The translations under genes were made by a program, and so were the position numbers. A model generated the notes under the pieces. It did not search any database. It was not told the origin of the DNA and saw only the letters and a program-made list of their open reading frames with translations. Of a DNA stretch of 64,000 nucleotides, positions 29,178-38,187 are shown piece by piece; positions within the stretch are counted from its first letter, which is position 1, and every line of letters begins with the position of its first letter. The stretch is taken from NCBI GenBank assembly GCA_004297625.1, contig SCTY01000068.1, positions 124,001 to 188,000 of the forward strand, given 5' to 3'. The DNA is from Betaproteobacteria bacterium (GTDB lineage: Bacteria; Pseudomonadota; Gammaproteobacteria; Burkholderiales; SG8-39).

Positions 29178-30397
29178 TGACGGCGACCGTCGTCACGGTC
29201 TTCGTCATCGTCTACGCGGGCATGATTCTCGGCGGGCTGCCGTTCCTGCAGCTCGACCGCACCGGGGTGGCGCTGCTCGGCGCCATCGCGCTCGTCGGGC
29301 TGGAAGTGCTGACCCCGGAGCAGGCGGCGCAGTCGATCCACCTGCCGACGCTGCTGCTTCTCTTCTCCTTCATGGTGATCTCGGCGCAGATGCGGCTCGG
29401 CGGCTTCTATACCTGGGTGACGTTGCGCATCGCCGAGCTGCCGCTCGAGCCGCCGCTGCTGCTTGCGGCCTCCATGGCAGCCGTCGCGGCGCTGTCGGCA
29501 GTGTTCAGCAATGACGTCGTGTGCCTGGCGGTGGCGCCGGTGCTCGCCGATGCCTGCGTCAAGCGCCGTCTCGACCCGGTGCCTCATCTCCTCGGCCTCG
29601 CCTGCGCGGCCAACATCGGCTCGGCGGCCACGCTCATCGGCAATCCGCAGAACATGCTGATCGGGCAGATGCTCGGCCTGCATTTCGCGGCGTACCTGCG
29701 CACATCGATCGTGCCGGTGCTGCTCGGCCTGGTAGCCGCCTGGGGGATCCTCGCCTGGCGGATGCGCGGCGCGCCGCAGCTCGCCGCGGCGACGCCCGAA
29801 AGGCGCGAGGGCGACTATGCGCCGCTCGACGCCTGGCAGACGGGCAAGGGACTCGCCGTCGCCGGCACGCTGGTCCTCGTGTTCCTCGCCACCGACTGGC
29901 CGCGCGAGGTGGCGGCGCTGGTAGGCGCCGGGCTCCTGATGATGAGCCGGCGCCTGCACTCGAACAAGATGCTCGGCCTGGTCGACTGGGAGCTGCTGAT
30001 CCTGTTCATCGGGCTTTTCGTGGTCAACCACGCATTCGAGCGCACCGGAATGGCGGCGGATGCGGTGCGCGCGCTCGCCGCGGCCGGGCTGGCCCTCTCG
30101 GAGCCGGCGCCGCTTTTCGGCACGACGTTCGTGCTGTCGAACGTGGTCTCCAATGTTCCCGCCGTCATGCTGCTCCTGCCGGCGGCCAGCGAGCCCTTCT
30201 CCGGGCCGATGCTCGCGCTCGTCAGCACGCTCGCCGGAAACCTCGTCATCGTCGGCTCGATCGCCAACATCATCGTCGTGGACGCGGCGCGGCGGCGCGG
30301 CATCGCCATCGACTGGCGGCGCCACGCGCGCACCGGCGTGCCCGTGACGCTGGCGACGCTCGCCATCACCGCTTTCTGGTTCGCCGTGGTCCCCTGA
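29177..30397 (+). CDS. Anion permease, ArsB/NhaD/citrate-transporter (IT) superfamily
   Basis: About 406 residues with ten or more membrane helices. Conserved parts include QLDRTGVALLGAIALVGLEV, the first-half hairpin AVFSNDVVCLAVAPVLADAC and the second-half FVLSNVVSNVPAVMLLLPA. The paired SN(D/V)V hairpins are typical of the ion-transporter superfamily holding ArsB, NhaD and CitM. Substrate could be a dicarboxylate, arsenite or sodium/proton; the sequence does not decide. The ATG at 29177 overlaps the pepN stop (TGATGA arrangement). Confidence 0.82.
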   Translation: MTATVVTVFVIVYAGMILGGLPFLQLDRTGVALLGAIALVGLEVLTPEQAAQSIHLPTLLLLFSFMVISAQMRLGGFYTWVTLRIAELPLEPPLLLAASMAAVAALSAVFSNDVVCLAVAPVLADACVKRRLDPVPHLLGLACAANIGSAATLIGNPQNMLIGQMLGLHFAAYLRTSIVPVLLGLVAAWGILAWRMRGAPQLAAATPERREGDYAPLDAWQTGKGLAVAGTLVLVFLATDWPREVAALVGAGLLMMSRRLHSNKMLGLVDWELLILFIGLFVVNHAFERTGMAADAVRALAAAGLALSEPAPLFGTTFVLSNVVSNVPAVMLLLPAASEPFSGPMLALVSTLAGNLVIVGSIANIIVVDAARRRGIAIDWRRHARTGVPVTLATLAITAFWFAVVP

Positions 30398-30400
30398 AGC

Positions 30401-30601
30401 TCAGGCGCCGGCATAGGCGCCGCCGCGCCGATCGGCGATGTCCACGCGCTGGTCGGGCGTTGCCGGCATCGAGCGCTGCCTGCGGTCGGCGATCCGGCAC
30501 CGGCGTTCCTTTCGCGAGCCCGTTGCCGCTTGGCCGGCGAGCGCGGCAGCCGTCAGGAGCGCCGCGCCGGCGACCACGAAGAAACCGAGGACTTTGCTCA
30601 T
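30401..30601 (-). CDS. Small secreted hypothetical protein
   Basis: A 66-residue protein beginning MSKVLGFFVVAGAALLTAAA, a clear signal peptide with likely cleavage after ALAGQA. The mature part is short and rich in R and D, with RRCRIADRRQRS and VDIADRRGGAYAG containing a repeated IADRR unit. A perfect AAGGAGG lies before the ATG at 30601. It is convergent with the permease gene (three bases between stops). Function unknown. Confidence 0.6.
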   Translation of the reverse strand: MSKVLGFFVVAGAALLTAAALAGQAATGSRKERRCRIADRRQRSMPATPDQRVDIADRRGGAYAGA

Positions 30602-30673
30602 GGCGCACCTCCTTGAGGTGTGAGATGTACCGCCGCAGCTTTTGTTCCATCATGCGCGGAAAGGAGACCGAGC

Positions 30674-31309
30674 ATGACGAGCCTCGTAATCGCAACGGCG
30701 GCCTTTCTCGCAACCCATTTCGCGACGAGCACGCCTTTGCGCGCCAAGCTCGTGGCCGCTATGGGCGAGTGGCCTTACCGCGGGCTGTATTCCCTGGTGG
30801 CCTTCGTGACGCTCGTCTGGATGATCTGGGCCTACGCCACCGCCGAGCACGACCACCTGTGGACCGGACCGCGCACCCCGCCGTTCGTGGCGATGCCCTT
30901 CGCCTTCGCGCTCCTCGCTTGCGGCTACTGGCGCAATCCGACGATGGTCGGCGCCGACAAGCTGCTGAAGGCCGAGGAGCCGGCGCGCGGCATGATCCGC
31001 ATCACGCGGCATCCGATCATGTGGGCCGTCATGCTGTGGTCAGCCTCGCACCTCATCGCGCGCGGCGACCTGAAGGCGGTGGTGTTCTTCGGCGGGTTCC
31101 TCGTGCTCGCGGCGCTCGGCACGGTCCTCGTCGATGTGCGCAAGAAGGCGGACCCGGACTGGGCGCGCTTCGCCGCGGTGACGTCGAACATCCCCTTCCT
31201 GGCGGTGGCACAAGGCCGCAACCGCATCGCGTGGCACGAGATCGGCTGGCTGCGCCCGCTCGCCGGCCTAGTCGCGTTCGGGGGAGTTCTTTACTTCCAC
31301 CCGCATTGA
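30674..31309 (+). CDS. nnrU: NnrU-family membrane protein
   Basis: A 211-residue protein with about six membrane segments. It starts MTSLVIATAAFLATHFATST and contains WPYRGLYSLVAFVTLVWMIW and the conserved RITRHPIMWAVMLWSASHL, which resembles the methyltransferase-like MAPEG/isoprenylcysteine fold. NnrU was first noted beside denitrification genes and is also related to a chlorophyll-type 15-cis-zeta-carotene isomerase (Z-ISO). The true role here is unknown. The ATG at 30674 is preceded by AAAGGAGA. Confidence 0.85.
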   Translation: MTSLVIATAAFLATHFATSTPLRAKLVAAMGEWPYRGLYSLVAFVTLVWMIWAYATAEHDHLWTGPRTPPFVAMPFAFALLACGYWRNPTMVGADKLLKAEEPARGMIRITRHPIMWAVMLWSASHLIARGDLKAVVFFGGFLVLAALGTVLVDVRKKADPDWARFAAVTSNIPFLAVAQGRNRIAWHEIGWLRPLAGLVAFGGVLYFHPH

Positions 31310-32707
31310 TTACACGCCGCCGCGAGCGCGGCCGAGAAAGTGCTGCAGCCGCGGGTCCTCGCAAACCGCCACGTTGAAGCGCATCCACGGCGACGATTCC
31401 AGGTTCGGCCGGAACACGGCGCCGGGCGCGAGCATGACCCGCTCGCGCAGCCCCGCCTCCGCAAGCGGCAGCGAATCGTCGATGTGCGGAAAGCGCGCCC
31501 AGAGGAACATGCCGGCCTTCGGCTCCACGAAGAGCTCGAGCCCCATGCGCTCCAGGGCGAGCACTGCGCGCTCGCGTGCCTGCCGTATGCGTTCGCGCAG
31601 CCGCGCCACGAACTTGCGGTAGTGGCCGTCCACGAGCGCCGCGTGCACCAGGCGCTCGGCGAGGTGCGAGGAGGTGATGGACGTGAGCATCTTGAGATCG
31701 AGCAGCTCCTCGGCGAGGCCCGCGCGGCAGGCGATGAAGCCGACGCGCAGGCTCCCCGCGAGCGTCTTGGAGAAGCTGCGCACGTAGATCACGCGGTTCA
31801 GGCGGTCGAGCGTCGCGAGCCTCGGGCCGGGAAGGTCGAGATCGCAGCATACGTCGTCCTCGACCACCGCGAAGTCGCAGCGCTCGGCGATCTGCAGCAC
31901 GCGGAACGCGACGTGCGGGCTGAGCGCGGTGCCGGTCGGGTTGTGCATCACCGACTGCGTGAAGTACACCTTCGGCCGGCGCTCGCGCGCGAGCCGCTCG
32001 AGCGCCTCGATGTCCGGACCGTCGTGCCCGCGCGGCACGCCGGCGAGCTGCACGCCGTGCTGGCGCAGGTTGCCGAAGAGGTTGTAGTACCCCGGGTCGT
32101 CCACCAGCGCCGTGTCGCCGGGCCTGAGCAGCCGCCGCATGACGAGGTCGAGCGCCTGGCTGGTTCCGTCGGTGAGCACGATCTGCGACGCGGCGGCGGG
32201 TATGTCGAGCTCCGCGAGCGCGAGCTCGAGCTGCGCGCGCAGCGGCGCGTAGCCGCGCGGGTCGCCCCATTCCAGGATCCCCTGCTGGCGCGCGAGCGCG
32301 CGCAGCGCGCGCCGCATCCCGGGCTCGTCGAGCCACTCGCTCGGAATCCAGGGGCCGCCGGCGAGCGCCATGCCTTCGCGCTCGGTGAGCAGGCGGCGGA
32401 TGAGCCACACCAGGTCCGCGGTGCGGGGACGGGCTTGCGTGCCCGCGCTCGCCGCCTCGCCGTTCTTGCGCGGCGTCGCGTAGAAACCGGCGCCGCGCCG
32501 CGATTCCAGGTAGCCGAGCGCCACCAGCCGGTCATAGGCCTCGACCACCGTGAAGCGGCTCACCTTGTGCGTCTCGGCGAAAAGCCGGATCGAAGGCAGG
32601 CGGCCGCCGGGGCGCAGGCGCCGCTCGTCGATCTCGCGCCGGATGCCGGCGACGATCTGCTCGACGAGAGGATCCTTGCCGTGCAGCTCCACGCTCAGCC
32701 GTTCCAC
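31310..32707 (-). CDS. MocR-type regulator (GntR wHTH plus aminotransferase domain)
   Basis: A 465-residue fusion. The N-terminal GntR winged helix spans residues 1-75 (DPLVEQIVAGIRREIDERRL, LPSIRLFAETHKVSRFTVVE). The rest is a fold-type I PLP domain with VDDPGYYNLFGN, QSVMHNPTGTALS and YVRSFSKTLAGSLRVGF, where the lysine binds PLP. MocR proteins sense PLP-linked or amino compounds and regulate adjacent genes. The start is a GTG at 32707 with AGAGGAGA upstream. The divergent neighbour is the DUF1326/DUF2182 pair, the natural target candidate. Confidence 0.9.
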   Translation of the reverse strand: MERLSVELHGKDPLVEQIVAGIRREIDERRLRPGGRLPSIRLFAETHKVSRFTVVEAYDRLVALGYLESRRGAGFYATPRKNGEAASAGTQARPRTADLVWLIRRLLTEREGMALAGGPWIPSEWLDEPGMRRALRALARQQGILEWGDPRGYAPLRAQLELALAELDIPAAASQIVLTDGTSQALDLVMRRLLRPGDTALVDDPGYYNLFGNLRQHGVQLAGVPRGHDGPDIEALERLARERRPKVYFTQSVMHNPTGTALSPHVAFRVLQIAERCDFAVVEDDVCCDLDLPGPRLATLDRLNRVIYVRSFSKTLAGSLRVGFIACRAGLAEELLDLKMLTSITSSHLAERLVHAALVDGHYRKFVARLRERIRQARERAVLALERMGLELFVEPKAGMFLWARFPHIDDSLPLAEAGLRERVMLAPGAVFRPNLESSPWMRFNVAVCEDPRLQHFLGRARGGV

Positions 32708-32834
32708 GCGGTCTCCTCTGGCCCGGTGTAAGGACCGGTACAGTCGCGGCTGCAAAGGACGCGACCGTACCTGTTCGTGCGGAAAAGTGTTCGGCATTGT
32801 TCGTTGCGTGTCAAGACAACCGAGGAGGAGTGCC

Positions 32835-33449
32835 ATGGCCGGCTGGCGTATCGAAGGGCAGTACATGGAGACCTGCAGCTGCGCTTACCTGTGCCCGTGC
32901 CCGGAATCGCACCTGACCGCGCGGCCCACCGAGGGCTTCTGCAAGTTCGCCCTCGCGATGAGGATCGACCAGGGCGAGAAGGACGGCGTCAAGCTCGACG
33001 GCTTGTGCTTCATGGTGGTCGCGCATTCTCCGGGCGCGATGGCCGAGGGCAACATCACGGTCGGGCTCATCGTCGACGAGCGCGCGAGCGACAAGCAGGC
33101 CGAGGCCATCGGCGCCATAGCGACCGGAGCCGCCGGCGGTCCGATGGCCGCGATTGCCCCGCTCGTCGGCAAGGTCGCCGGCGTGGAGAAGCGCCCGATC
33201 CGCTTCACGATCGACGGCATGCGGCGCTTCGCGTCCGCGGGCGATCTCGTGGATCAGGCCTGCGAGGCGGTGCCCGGCGGCGCGCGCCCCGGAGAGCCGA
33301 TGTACCTCGACAACACCGGTCACCCGGTCGCCGCCAAGCTTGCGCTCGCGAAGGCGACGAAGAGCAAGATGCACGCGTTCGGCATCGACTGGGAGGATGC
33401 CACCGGCACCCGCAACGGCCACTTCGCGCCCTTCGCCTGGTCGGGCTGA
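32835..33449 (+). CDS. DUF1326 domain protein
   Basis: A 204-residue soluble protein. The cysteine-rich start MAGWRIEGQYMETCSCAYLC followed by PCPES is the hallmark of DUF1326. The conserved C-x-C ... C-x-C cluster suggests metal binding, although the family has no proven function. It is separated from the MocR regulator by about 130 bases of divergent promoter DNA. The downstream membrane gene starts on its stop codon, so the two probably act together. GAGGAGG precedes the ATG. Confidence 0.88.
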   Translation: MAGWRIEGQYMETCSCAYLCPCPESHLTARPTEGFCKFALAMRIDQGEKDGVKLDGLCFMVVAHSPGAMAEGNITVGLIVDERASDKQAEAIGAIATGAAGGPMAAIAPLVGKVAGVEKRPIRFTIDGMRRFASAGDLVDQACEAVPGGARPGEPMYLDNTGHPVAAKLALAKATKSKMHAFGIDWEDATGTRNGHFAPFAWSG

Positions 33450-34183
33450 TGAATCAGGCGGCGCACGACCGCTTGCTGGCGGGGGGCAGCCTCGTGCTCG
33501 TGGTTGCCCTCGCCTGGCGCTTTCTGTGGCTCGAGGCGCAGACGATGGAGCACATGGCGATGCCGGGGATGGGGCTCGCGGACATGCTCGCTCTCGCCTT
33601 CGTCATGTGGGCCGTCATGATGGTCGGCATGATGCTGCCCAGTGCCGCGCCCGCGATCGCTTTCTACGGGGCACTGGTGCGCAAGAACCGGGAGCGCGGC
33701 AGCATCCTGCCCGCGGTATGGATCTTCGCCGGCGGCTATCTCTGCGTGTGGACCGCTTTCAGCCTCGGCGCGGCACTCCTGCAGGCCGCGCTTCTTCAAG
33801 CCGCGCTCATCACGCCGATGCTCGTCTCGGCGAGCAAGCCTTTCAGCGCTGCGGTTCTCTTCGCGGCGGGCGTCTACCAGTGGTTGCCGGTGAAAAACGT
33901 CTGCCTGAGGAACTGCCGGCACCCGATCGAGTTCTTCACCATGCGCTGGCGCGCCGGCGCGCTCGGCGCCTGGCGCATGGGCCTCGAGCACGGCTCTTAT
34001 TGCCTGGGCTGCTGCTGGCTGCTGATGCTGCTGCTTTTCGTCGCCGGCGCGATGGATCTTCTCTGGGTCGCGCTGATCGCCGTTTTCGTCTTCGTCGAGA
34101 AGCTGCTCCCCGGTGCGCCGTACACTTCGCGCCTGGCGGGGCTGGCGCTGCTCGCCGCGGGCGCGTTCGTCGTTCTCAGCTAG
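33449..34183 (+). CDS. DUF2182 membrane protein, predicted metal-binding
   Basis: A 244-residue protein with six to seven hydrophobic helices. The MEHMAMPGMGLADMLALAFV segment and the following MMVGMMLPSAAPAIAFY are rich in methionine and histidine. CLRNCRHPIEFF and GSYCLGCCWLLML add cysteine pairs, so metal (copper-type) handling is plausible; DUF2182 has been described as a predicted metal-binding integral membrane family. It is translated together with the DUF1326 gene (TGATG overlap). Confidence 0.87.
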   Translation: MNQAAHDRLLAGGSLVLVVALAWRFLWLEAQTMEHMAMPGMGLADMLALAFVMWAVMMVGMMLPSAAPAIAFYGALVRKNRERGSILPAVWIFAGGYLCVWTAFSLGAALLQAALLQAALITPMLVSASKPFSAAVLFAAGVYQWLPVKNVCLRNCRHPIEFFTMRWRAGALGAWRMGLEHGSYCLGCCWLLMLLLFVAGAMDLLWVALIAVFVFVEKLLPGAPYTSRLAGLALLAAGAFVVLS

Positions 34184-34566
34184 CCAAGTTTCGCCTGCAC
34201 GCGCGCGTCGAACTTCGCCACGTTGACGATGACGCGTTCGTGCGTGCCTTCGCCGATCAGTTCCTTTTCGTCGCGCGCCTCGACGCGGAAGCGCACCGTT
34301 CTGCCGTCGACGGAAATCACTTCGGCCGAAGCGCTCACCCGCATACCGGCGGGCGTGGCGGCGATGTGGCGCACGTCGAGGTGCGTGCCCAGGCTCTGGT
34401 AGCCGGCGGGAAGCAGATGCTCGATCGCGGCGAGCGCCGCCGCCTCGATGACGTTGATCATCACCGGCGTGGCGAGCACGTGCACCCTGCCGCTGCCGAT
34501 ACTCGGCGCGGTGTGCTCCTCGCCCACCACCAGCCGCGCGGTCCCCGAAAGGCCGGGCTCGATCAT
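34180..34566 (-). CDS. Thioesterase, FlK-like hotdog fold
   Basis: A 128-residue single hotdog-fold protein. It opens MIEPGLSGTARLVVGEEHTA, then VLATPVMINVIEAAALAAIE, and SLGTHLDVRHIAATPAGMRV, the pattern of the fluoroacetyl-CoA thioesterase FlK and its many general relatives. It hydrolyses an acyl-CoA that cannot be identified here. Its 3' end overlaps the DUF2182 stop in convergent orientation. Confidence 0.82.
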   Translation of the reverse strand: MIEPGLSGTARLVVGEEHTAPSIGSGRVHVLATPVMINVIEAAALAAIEHLLPAGYQSLGTHLDVRHIAATPAGMRVSASAEVISVDGRTVRFRVEARDEKELIGEGTHERVIVNVAKFDARVQAKLG

Positions 34567-34615
34567 CGAGGCATGATACGCAACCTGCCTCGTGATCGAG
34601 CCCGGCGCCTCCTCC

Positions 34616-34810
34616 TCAGCTGGTAGCTTGGCAGCGGCCGCAAACGCAGGCGAGCGGATCGTCGAGCAGGCGCACGAACGGCACGTCGCCTTCGCACACC
34701 TCGCAAACGCCGTAATCCGGCGAGCGCAGCCGCTCGAGCGCCGAGTCGAGGTCGCGGGCCCCGTTCTCGCTCGTCATGCCGTGGATCGCGCGCGAGAGCG
34801 CTGCACGCAC
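34616..34810 (-). CDS. DksA/TraR-type C4 zinc-finger protein, short
   Basis: A 64-residue protein with YGVCEVCEGDVPFVRLLDDP and CVCGRCQ, the C4 zinc finger of the DksA/TraR family. The N-terminal coiled coil found in full DksA is nearly absent, so it is TraR-like in size. Such proteins bind in the RNA polymerase secondary channel. Start is taken as GTG at 34810; an ATG 11 codons later (34777) is also possible. Confidence 0.7.
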   Translation of the reverse strand: MRAALSRAIHGMTSENGARDLDSALERLRSPDYGVCEVCEGDVPFVRLLDDPLACVCGRCQATS

Positions 34811-34957
34811 TGCTCTTGAGTGGTAAACATCTCCCTTTCTCCGTGAATGAGTCAGGCGTGCAGTGTAGAAGCGTTATGGATGCAATGCTTTTGATCCCGG
34901 ATAACTATCGTCTGTCGTCCGCCAGTGATTTTTCTGTAGACAAATGACTACATCGTC

Positions 34958-36190
34958 ATGCGAGCGCGCGTAGTGATCCTCGGCTGCGGCTTCGGCGGCC
35001 TTTGGGCCGCGCGCGCGCTCGCCAAGGCGCCGGCCGAAGTAATCGTCGTCGACCGCACCAACCACCATCTTTTCACGCCGCTGCTCTACCAGGTGGCGAC
35101 CGCCGGGCTCTCCGCCCCGGCGATCGCCGCGCCGATCCGCCACATCCTTGCAAATCAGCGCAATACCACCGTGCTTCTCGGCGACGCGAAGGACATTCGG
35201 GTAAAAGAAAAGCAAGTCGAGCTCGACCACGGCGCGCGGCTTTCGTACGACTATCTCATCGTCGCCACCGGCTCCGCGCACAGCTACTTCGGCAACGACG
35301 CGTGGGCGCCCTATGCGCCGGGGCTCAAGACGCTCGACGACGCGTTCGAGATCCGCAGCCGCATCCTGCTCGCTTTCGAGCGTGCCGAGCGCGAGGCCGA
35401 TGCGGCGAAGCGCGCTGCCTGGCTCACGTTCGTCGTGGTCGGCGCCGGCGCGACGGGCGTGGAGCTCGCCGGTACGCTGGCCGAGATCGCGCGGCATACC
35501 TTGCGCGGCGAGTTCCGCCGCTTCGATCCGCGAAACGCGCGCATTGTCCTCGTGGAAGGCTCCGAGCGCGTGCTGCCGCCCTACCCGGCCGATCTTTCGG
35601 AGAAAGCGCGGCGCCAGCTCGAGCGGCTAGGCGTGACCGTCTGGCTCGGAAGGCGCGTGACCGGCGTGGACGCCGACGGCGTCACGCTGGGCGCCGAGCG
35701 GCTCTCGGCAAAGACGGTCATCTGGGCGGCCGGCGTCGCGAGCTCGCCGCTCGGGCGCTCGCTCGGCGCGCCGCTCGACCGCGCCGGGCGCGTAAAGGTC
35801 GAGCCCGATCTGTCGGTGCCCGGCTACCCGGAAATCTTCGTCGCCGGCGACCTGGCCGCGCTCGAAGGCGTGCCGGGCATCGCGCCGGCGGCGAAGCAGA
35901 TGGGTCGCCACGCGGCGTTGAACTTGATGAGAACCTTGAGCGGAAAACCGCGAGTGCCGTTCCGTTATCGCGATTACGGCCAGCTCGCCACCATCGGCCG
36001 GAATGCGGCGGTCGCCTATTTCGGCCGCCTCAAGCTCTCGGGCTACCCTGCCTGGGTGGTGTGGCTCGTCGCGCACATCTACTTCCTCATCGGCTTCCGT
36101 AACCGCCTCATGGTGATGCTCGACTGGGGATGGGCTTACTGGACCTTCGACCGCTACGCGCGCATCGTCACCAAATCGTCCCGCAGCTAG
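34958..36190 (+). CDS. ndh: Type II NADH dehydrogenase (NDH-2)
   Basis: A 410-residue FAD protein. The FAD dinucleotide site is VVILGCGFGGLWAARALAK, the NADH site is VVVGAGATGVELAGTLAEIA, and the second FAD contact is EIFVAGDLAAL. QVATAGLSAPAIAAPIRHIL and the C-terminal hydrophobic WVVWLVAHIYFLIGFRN agree with a membrane-attached, non-proton-pumping enzyme that passes electrons from NADH to quinone. No ribosome site is obvious before the ATG. A TGTAG/CTACA inverted repeat lies at 34935-34952. Confidence 0.93.
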   Translation: MRARVVILGCGFGGLWAARALAKAPAEVIVVDRTNHHLFTPLLYQVATAGLSAPAIAAPIRHILANQRNTTVLLGDAKDIRVKEKQVELDHGARLSYDYLIVATGSAHSYFGNDAWAPYAPGLKTLDDAFEIRSRILLAFERAEREADAAKRAAWLTFVVVGAGATGVELAGTLAEIARHTLRGEFRRFDPRNARIVLVEGSERVLPPYPADLSEKARRQLERLGVTVWLGRRVTGVDADGVTLGAERLSAKTVIWAAGVASSPLGRSLGAPLDRAGRVKVEPDLSVPGYPEIFVAGDLAALEGVPGIAPAAKQMGRHAALNLMRTLSGKPRVPFRYRDYGQLATIGRNAAVAYFGRLKLSGYPAWVVWLVAHIYFLIGFRNRLMVMLDWGWAYWTFDRYARIVTKSSRS

Positions 36191-37047
36191 TCCCAAAGCC
36201 AGGCGGCGCCGCGCACTCCGCTCGCGTCGCCGTGCGCGTGGCGCGCGAGGCGGGTTGCCACGTAGTCCGAGAAAACGTACCGGTGCCAGATGCGCGGCAC
36301 CTCCGTGTAGAGCTGCCTCACGTTCGACATCCCGCCGCCGAGCACGATCGCGTCGGGATCGATCACGTTGATCACCGAGCCGAGCGCGCGGGCGAGCCGC
36401 TCGATATACCGGCTGAGCGCCTCGCTTTGAAGCGCGACGATCTTCTCGGGGGTCAGCGTTTCGCCGCTGTGCTGGAGGTGATCCCTTGCGAGGCCCGGAC
36501 CGGAAAGATAGGTCTCGATGCAGCCCGCGCGGCCGCAATAGCAGGCGGGCAGCGGCAGATCCTTGCCGGCGGGCGCCGGCAGCGGGTTGTGCCCCCATTC
36601 GCCGGCGATGCCATTCATGCCGACGAGCAGCTTGCCGTGCGCCACGATGCCGCCGCCGACGCCGGTGCCGAGAATGACGCCGAACACCACCGCCGCGCCT
36701 TTTCCCGCGCCGTCGGTCGCCTCGGAGAGCGCGAAGCAATTCGCGTCGTTCTCGAGCCGCACCTCGCGTCCGATCGCGCGCTCGAGATCCTGCTTGAGCG
36801 GCCTGCCGATGAGCCAGGTCGAGTTGGCGTTCTTCACGAGGCCGGTGACGCGCGACAGGGTGCCCGGAATCCCGACGCCGATGCTGCCCTCGCCCGCTTC
36901 CTTCGCCAGCCCGGCGACGGCGCGAACCGTCGCCTCGTAATCAGCGCGCGGCGTGGCAACGCGCTTGCGAAATACCTCGCGCGAACCGTCGAGCGCAATC
37001 GCCTCGATCTTGGTTCCGCCCAAGTCAACCCCTATTCTTAAGCTCAT
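36187..37047 (-). CDS. ROK-family sugar kinase, fructokinase-like
   Basis: A 286-residue kinase. It begins MSLRIGVDLGGTKIEAIALD (ATP phosphate loop), has VRLENDANCFALSEA with the catalytic aspartate, GVILGTGVGGGIV, and the ROK zinc-binding segment GEWGHNPLP ... CYCGRAGCIETYLSG. It phosphorylates a hexose, most likely fructose or glucose. The ATG at 37047 is chosen over one nine codons upstream because the phosphate-loop strand starts there. Its start marks the left edge of a lower-GC stretch. Confidence 0.92.
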   Translation of the reverse strand: MSLRIGVDLGGTKIEAIALDGSREVFRKRVATPRADYEATVRAVAGLAKEAGEGSIGVGIPGTLSRVTGLVKNANSTWLIGRPLKQDLERAIGREVRLENDANCFALSEATDGAGKGAAVVFGVILGTGVGGGIVAHGKLLVGMNGIAGEWGHNPLPAPAGKDLPLPACYCGRAGCIETYLSGPGLARDHLQHSGETLTPEKIVALQSEALSRYIERLARALGSVINVIDPDAIVLGGGMSNVRQLYTEVPRIWHRYVFSDYVATRLARHAHGDASGVRGAAWLWD

Positions 37048-37139
37048 GATTTTATTTAGCTCTCTTTCAACCAATTAGTGGGCAGGCTACACAGCTGGCT
37101 ACACGCAATCAAAGCTGCGCGGTGATAGGCTGCCTAGTC

Positions 37140-37910
37140 ATGACGAATACACCGTCAGACCCGCTGGACAAAGCTCTCAAGCGAATGCTCGCCGAAGTCA
37201 CTCCCATCAAGCCCGAGGCGGTGTTGATTGAGATTGAAGACATCTTGAGAGTGCGCCCGACGCGGGACGATATCTACAACGATCCGGATGGTTCGTCGGT
37301 ATGGATCGGCAGAGTTAAAGCGGCGTTGCGCCACTGGGACTCCATACAAGCCGGAAAAATGATATTCACGGAGCCCAAGCTGTACTCGCACATACCCCGC
37401 GACATCGAGACAGGTTATCGGGAGGTTCTTGCCTTGGTGAATGAAGCGCGCTTCAGCCTGCGTATGCGGCTCGAGCAGGAAAGCGTGGTCGCCGCGCCGG
37501 GCATGGTGCACGAGTACTTCGATGGGGTACGGAAGATTATCGAGAGCGCTACGGGAGACATTCTCTTCGTTGACCCCTACCTCGACGCAGAATTTGTCGG
37601 TCGATACCTGCCGTACGCAAAGGGCGGAGTACGTATTCGCCTGCTGACCAAGCACAAGCTAAAGAGCTTGCTGCCGGCGGTTGAAATGTTGGCCAATCAA
37701 AATGGCCTCTCGATCGAAGTGCGGTCAAAGGACCAGCTTCACGATCGCTATGTCTTCGTTGACGGCAAGGTCTGTTTCCAGTCCGGTGCGTCGTTCAAAG
37801 ACGGCGCCAAGGCAGCCGGAACAGCCGTGATTCCTATTACCGACGCCGCCGACGCTCTACGGCAGATTTACGAGGGACATTGGACGGCAGGCAGCATCGT
37901 CCGCGGGTGA
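37140..37910 (+). CDS. Phospholipase-D-like domain protein of unknown function
   Basis: A 256-residue protein. The first 110 residues are unassigned and alpha-helical in look (DPLDKALKRMLAEVTPIKPE). The second half resembles one PLD-like half site: DILFVDPYLDAEFVGRYLPY, then LHDRYVFVDGKVCFQSGASF, where H-D-R replaces the canonical HxK. PLD-like modules of this type occur in nucleases and in defence proteins. It is the first gene of the lower-GC island and overlaps the next small gene. Start ATG 37140; a GTG at 37122 is possible. Confidence 0.6.
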   Translation: MTNTPSDPLDKALKRMLAEVTPIKPEAVLIEIEDILRVRPTRDDIYNDPDGSSVWIGRVKAALRHWDSIQAGKMIFTEPKLYSHIPRDIETGYREVLALVNEARFSLRMRLEQESVVAAPGMVHEYFDGVRKIIESATGDILFVDPYLDAEFVGRYLPYAKGGVRIRLLTKHKLKSLLPAVEMLANQNGLSIEVRSKDQLHDRYVFVDGKVCFQSGASFKDGAKAAGTAVIPITDAADALRQIYEGHWTAGSIVRG

Positions 37911-38107
37911 ATGAAACTCGCCTTTCGCTATTCGAATGCACCGACGAGTTCGGAAAACGGCGCGTAACGCGCTATCGGCTCTCCGAAGACGAAGCCCGCC
38001 AAAGGCTGCGCGATCCAGTCAAGGTCGAAGGATTGTTAGAGATCCGGACGCCGAGCAGCGAATCGACGAGCGACTTTCAGCGCTCGCCCCCCCCGCTGGC
38101 AGCATGA
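37907..38107 (+). CDS. Small hypothetical protein coupled to the PLD-like gene
   Basis: A 66-residue protein from a GTG that overlaps the PLD-like stop codon by four bases. It contains LFECTDEFGKRRVTRYRLSE and ARQRLRDPVKVEGLLEIRTP. The FGKRRVTRYRLSEDEA stretch suggests a short beta-hairpin plus helix and looks conserved, but I cannot name a family. Function unknown; coupling implies joint function with the upstream gene. Confidence 0.5.
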   Translation: MNETRLSLFECTDEFGKRRVTRYRLSEDEARQRLRDPVKVEGLLEIRTPSSESTSDFQRSPPPLAA

Positions 38108-38187
38108 AGAAGTGGCCGCAGCCCTCGGCGCCTGGTCCACGCGGCAAAGGGATCAAAGTCAGATTCGAAGGCCGCGCGGTTAGGAAT

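Noticed and set aside
34935..34952. TGTAG/CTACA inverted repeat before ndh as an operator
   Set aside because: Five-base arms are too short to distinguish from chance.
37085..37104. GGCTACAC direct repeat as an attachment site
   Set aside because: Only eight bases, and no second copy was noticed at the right edge of the island; kept only as a side note.
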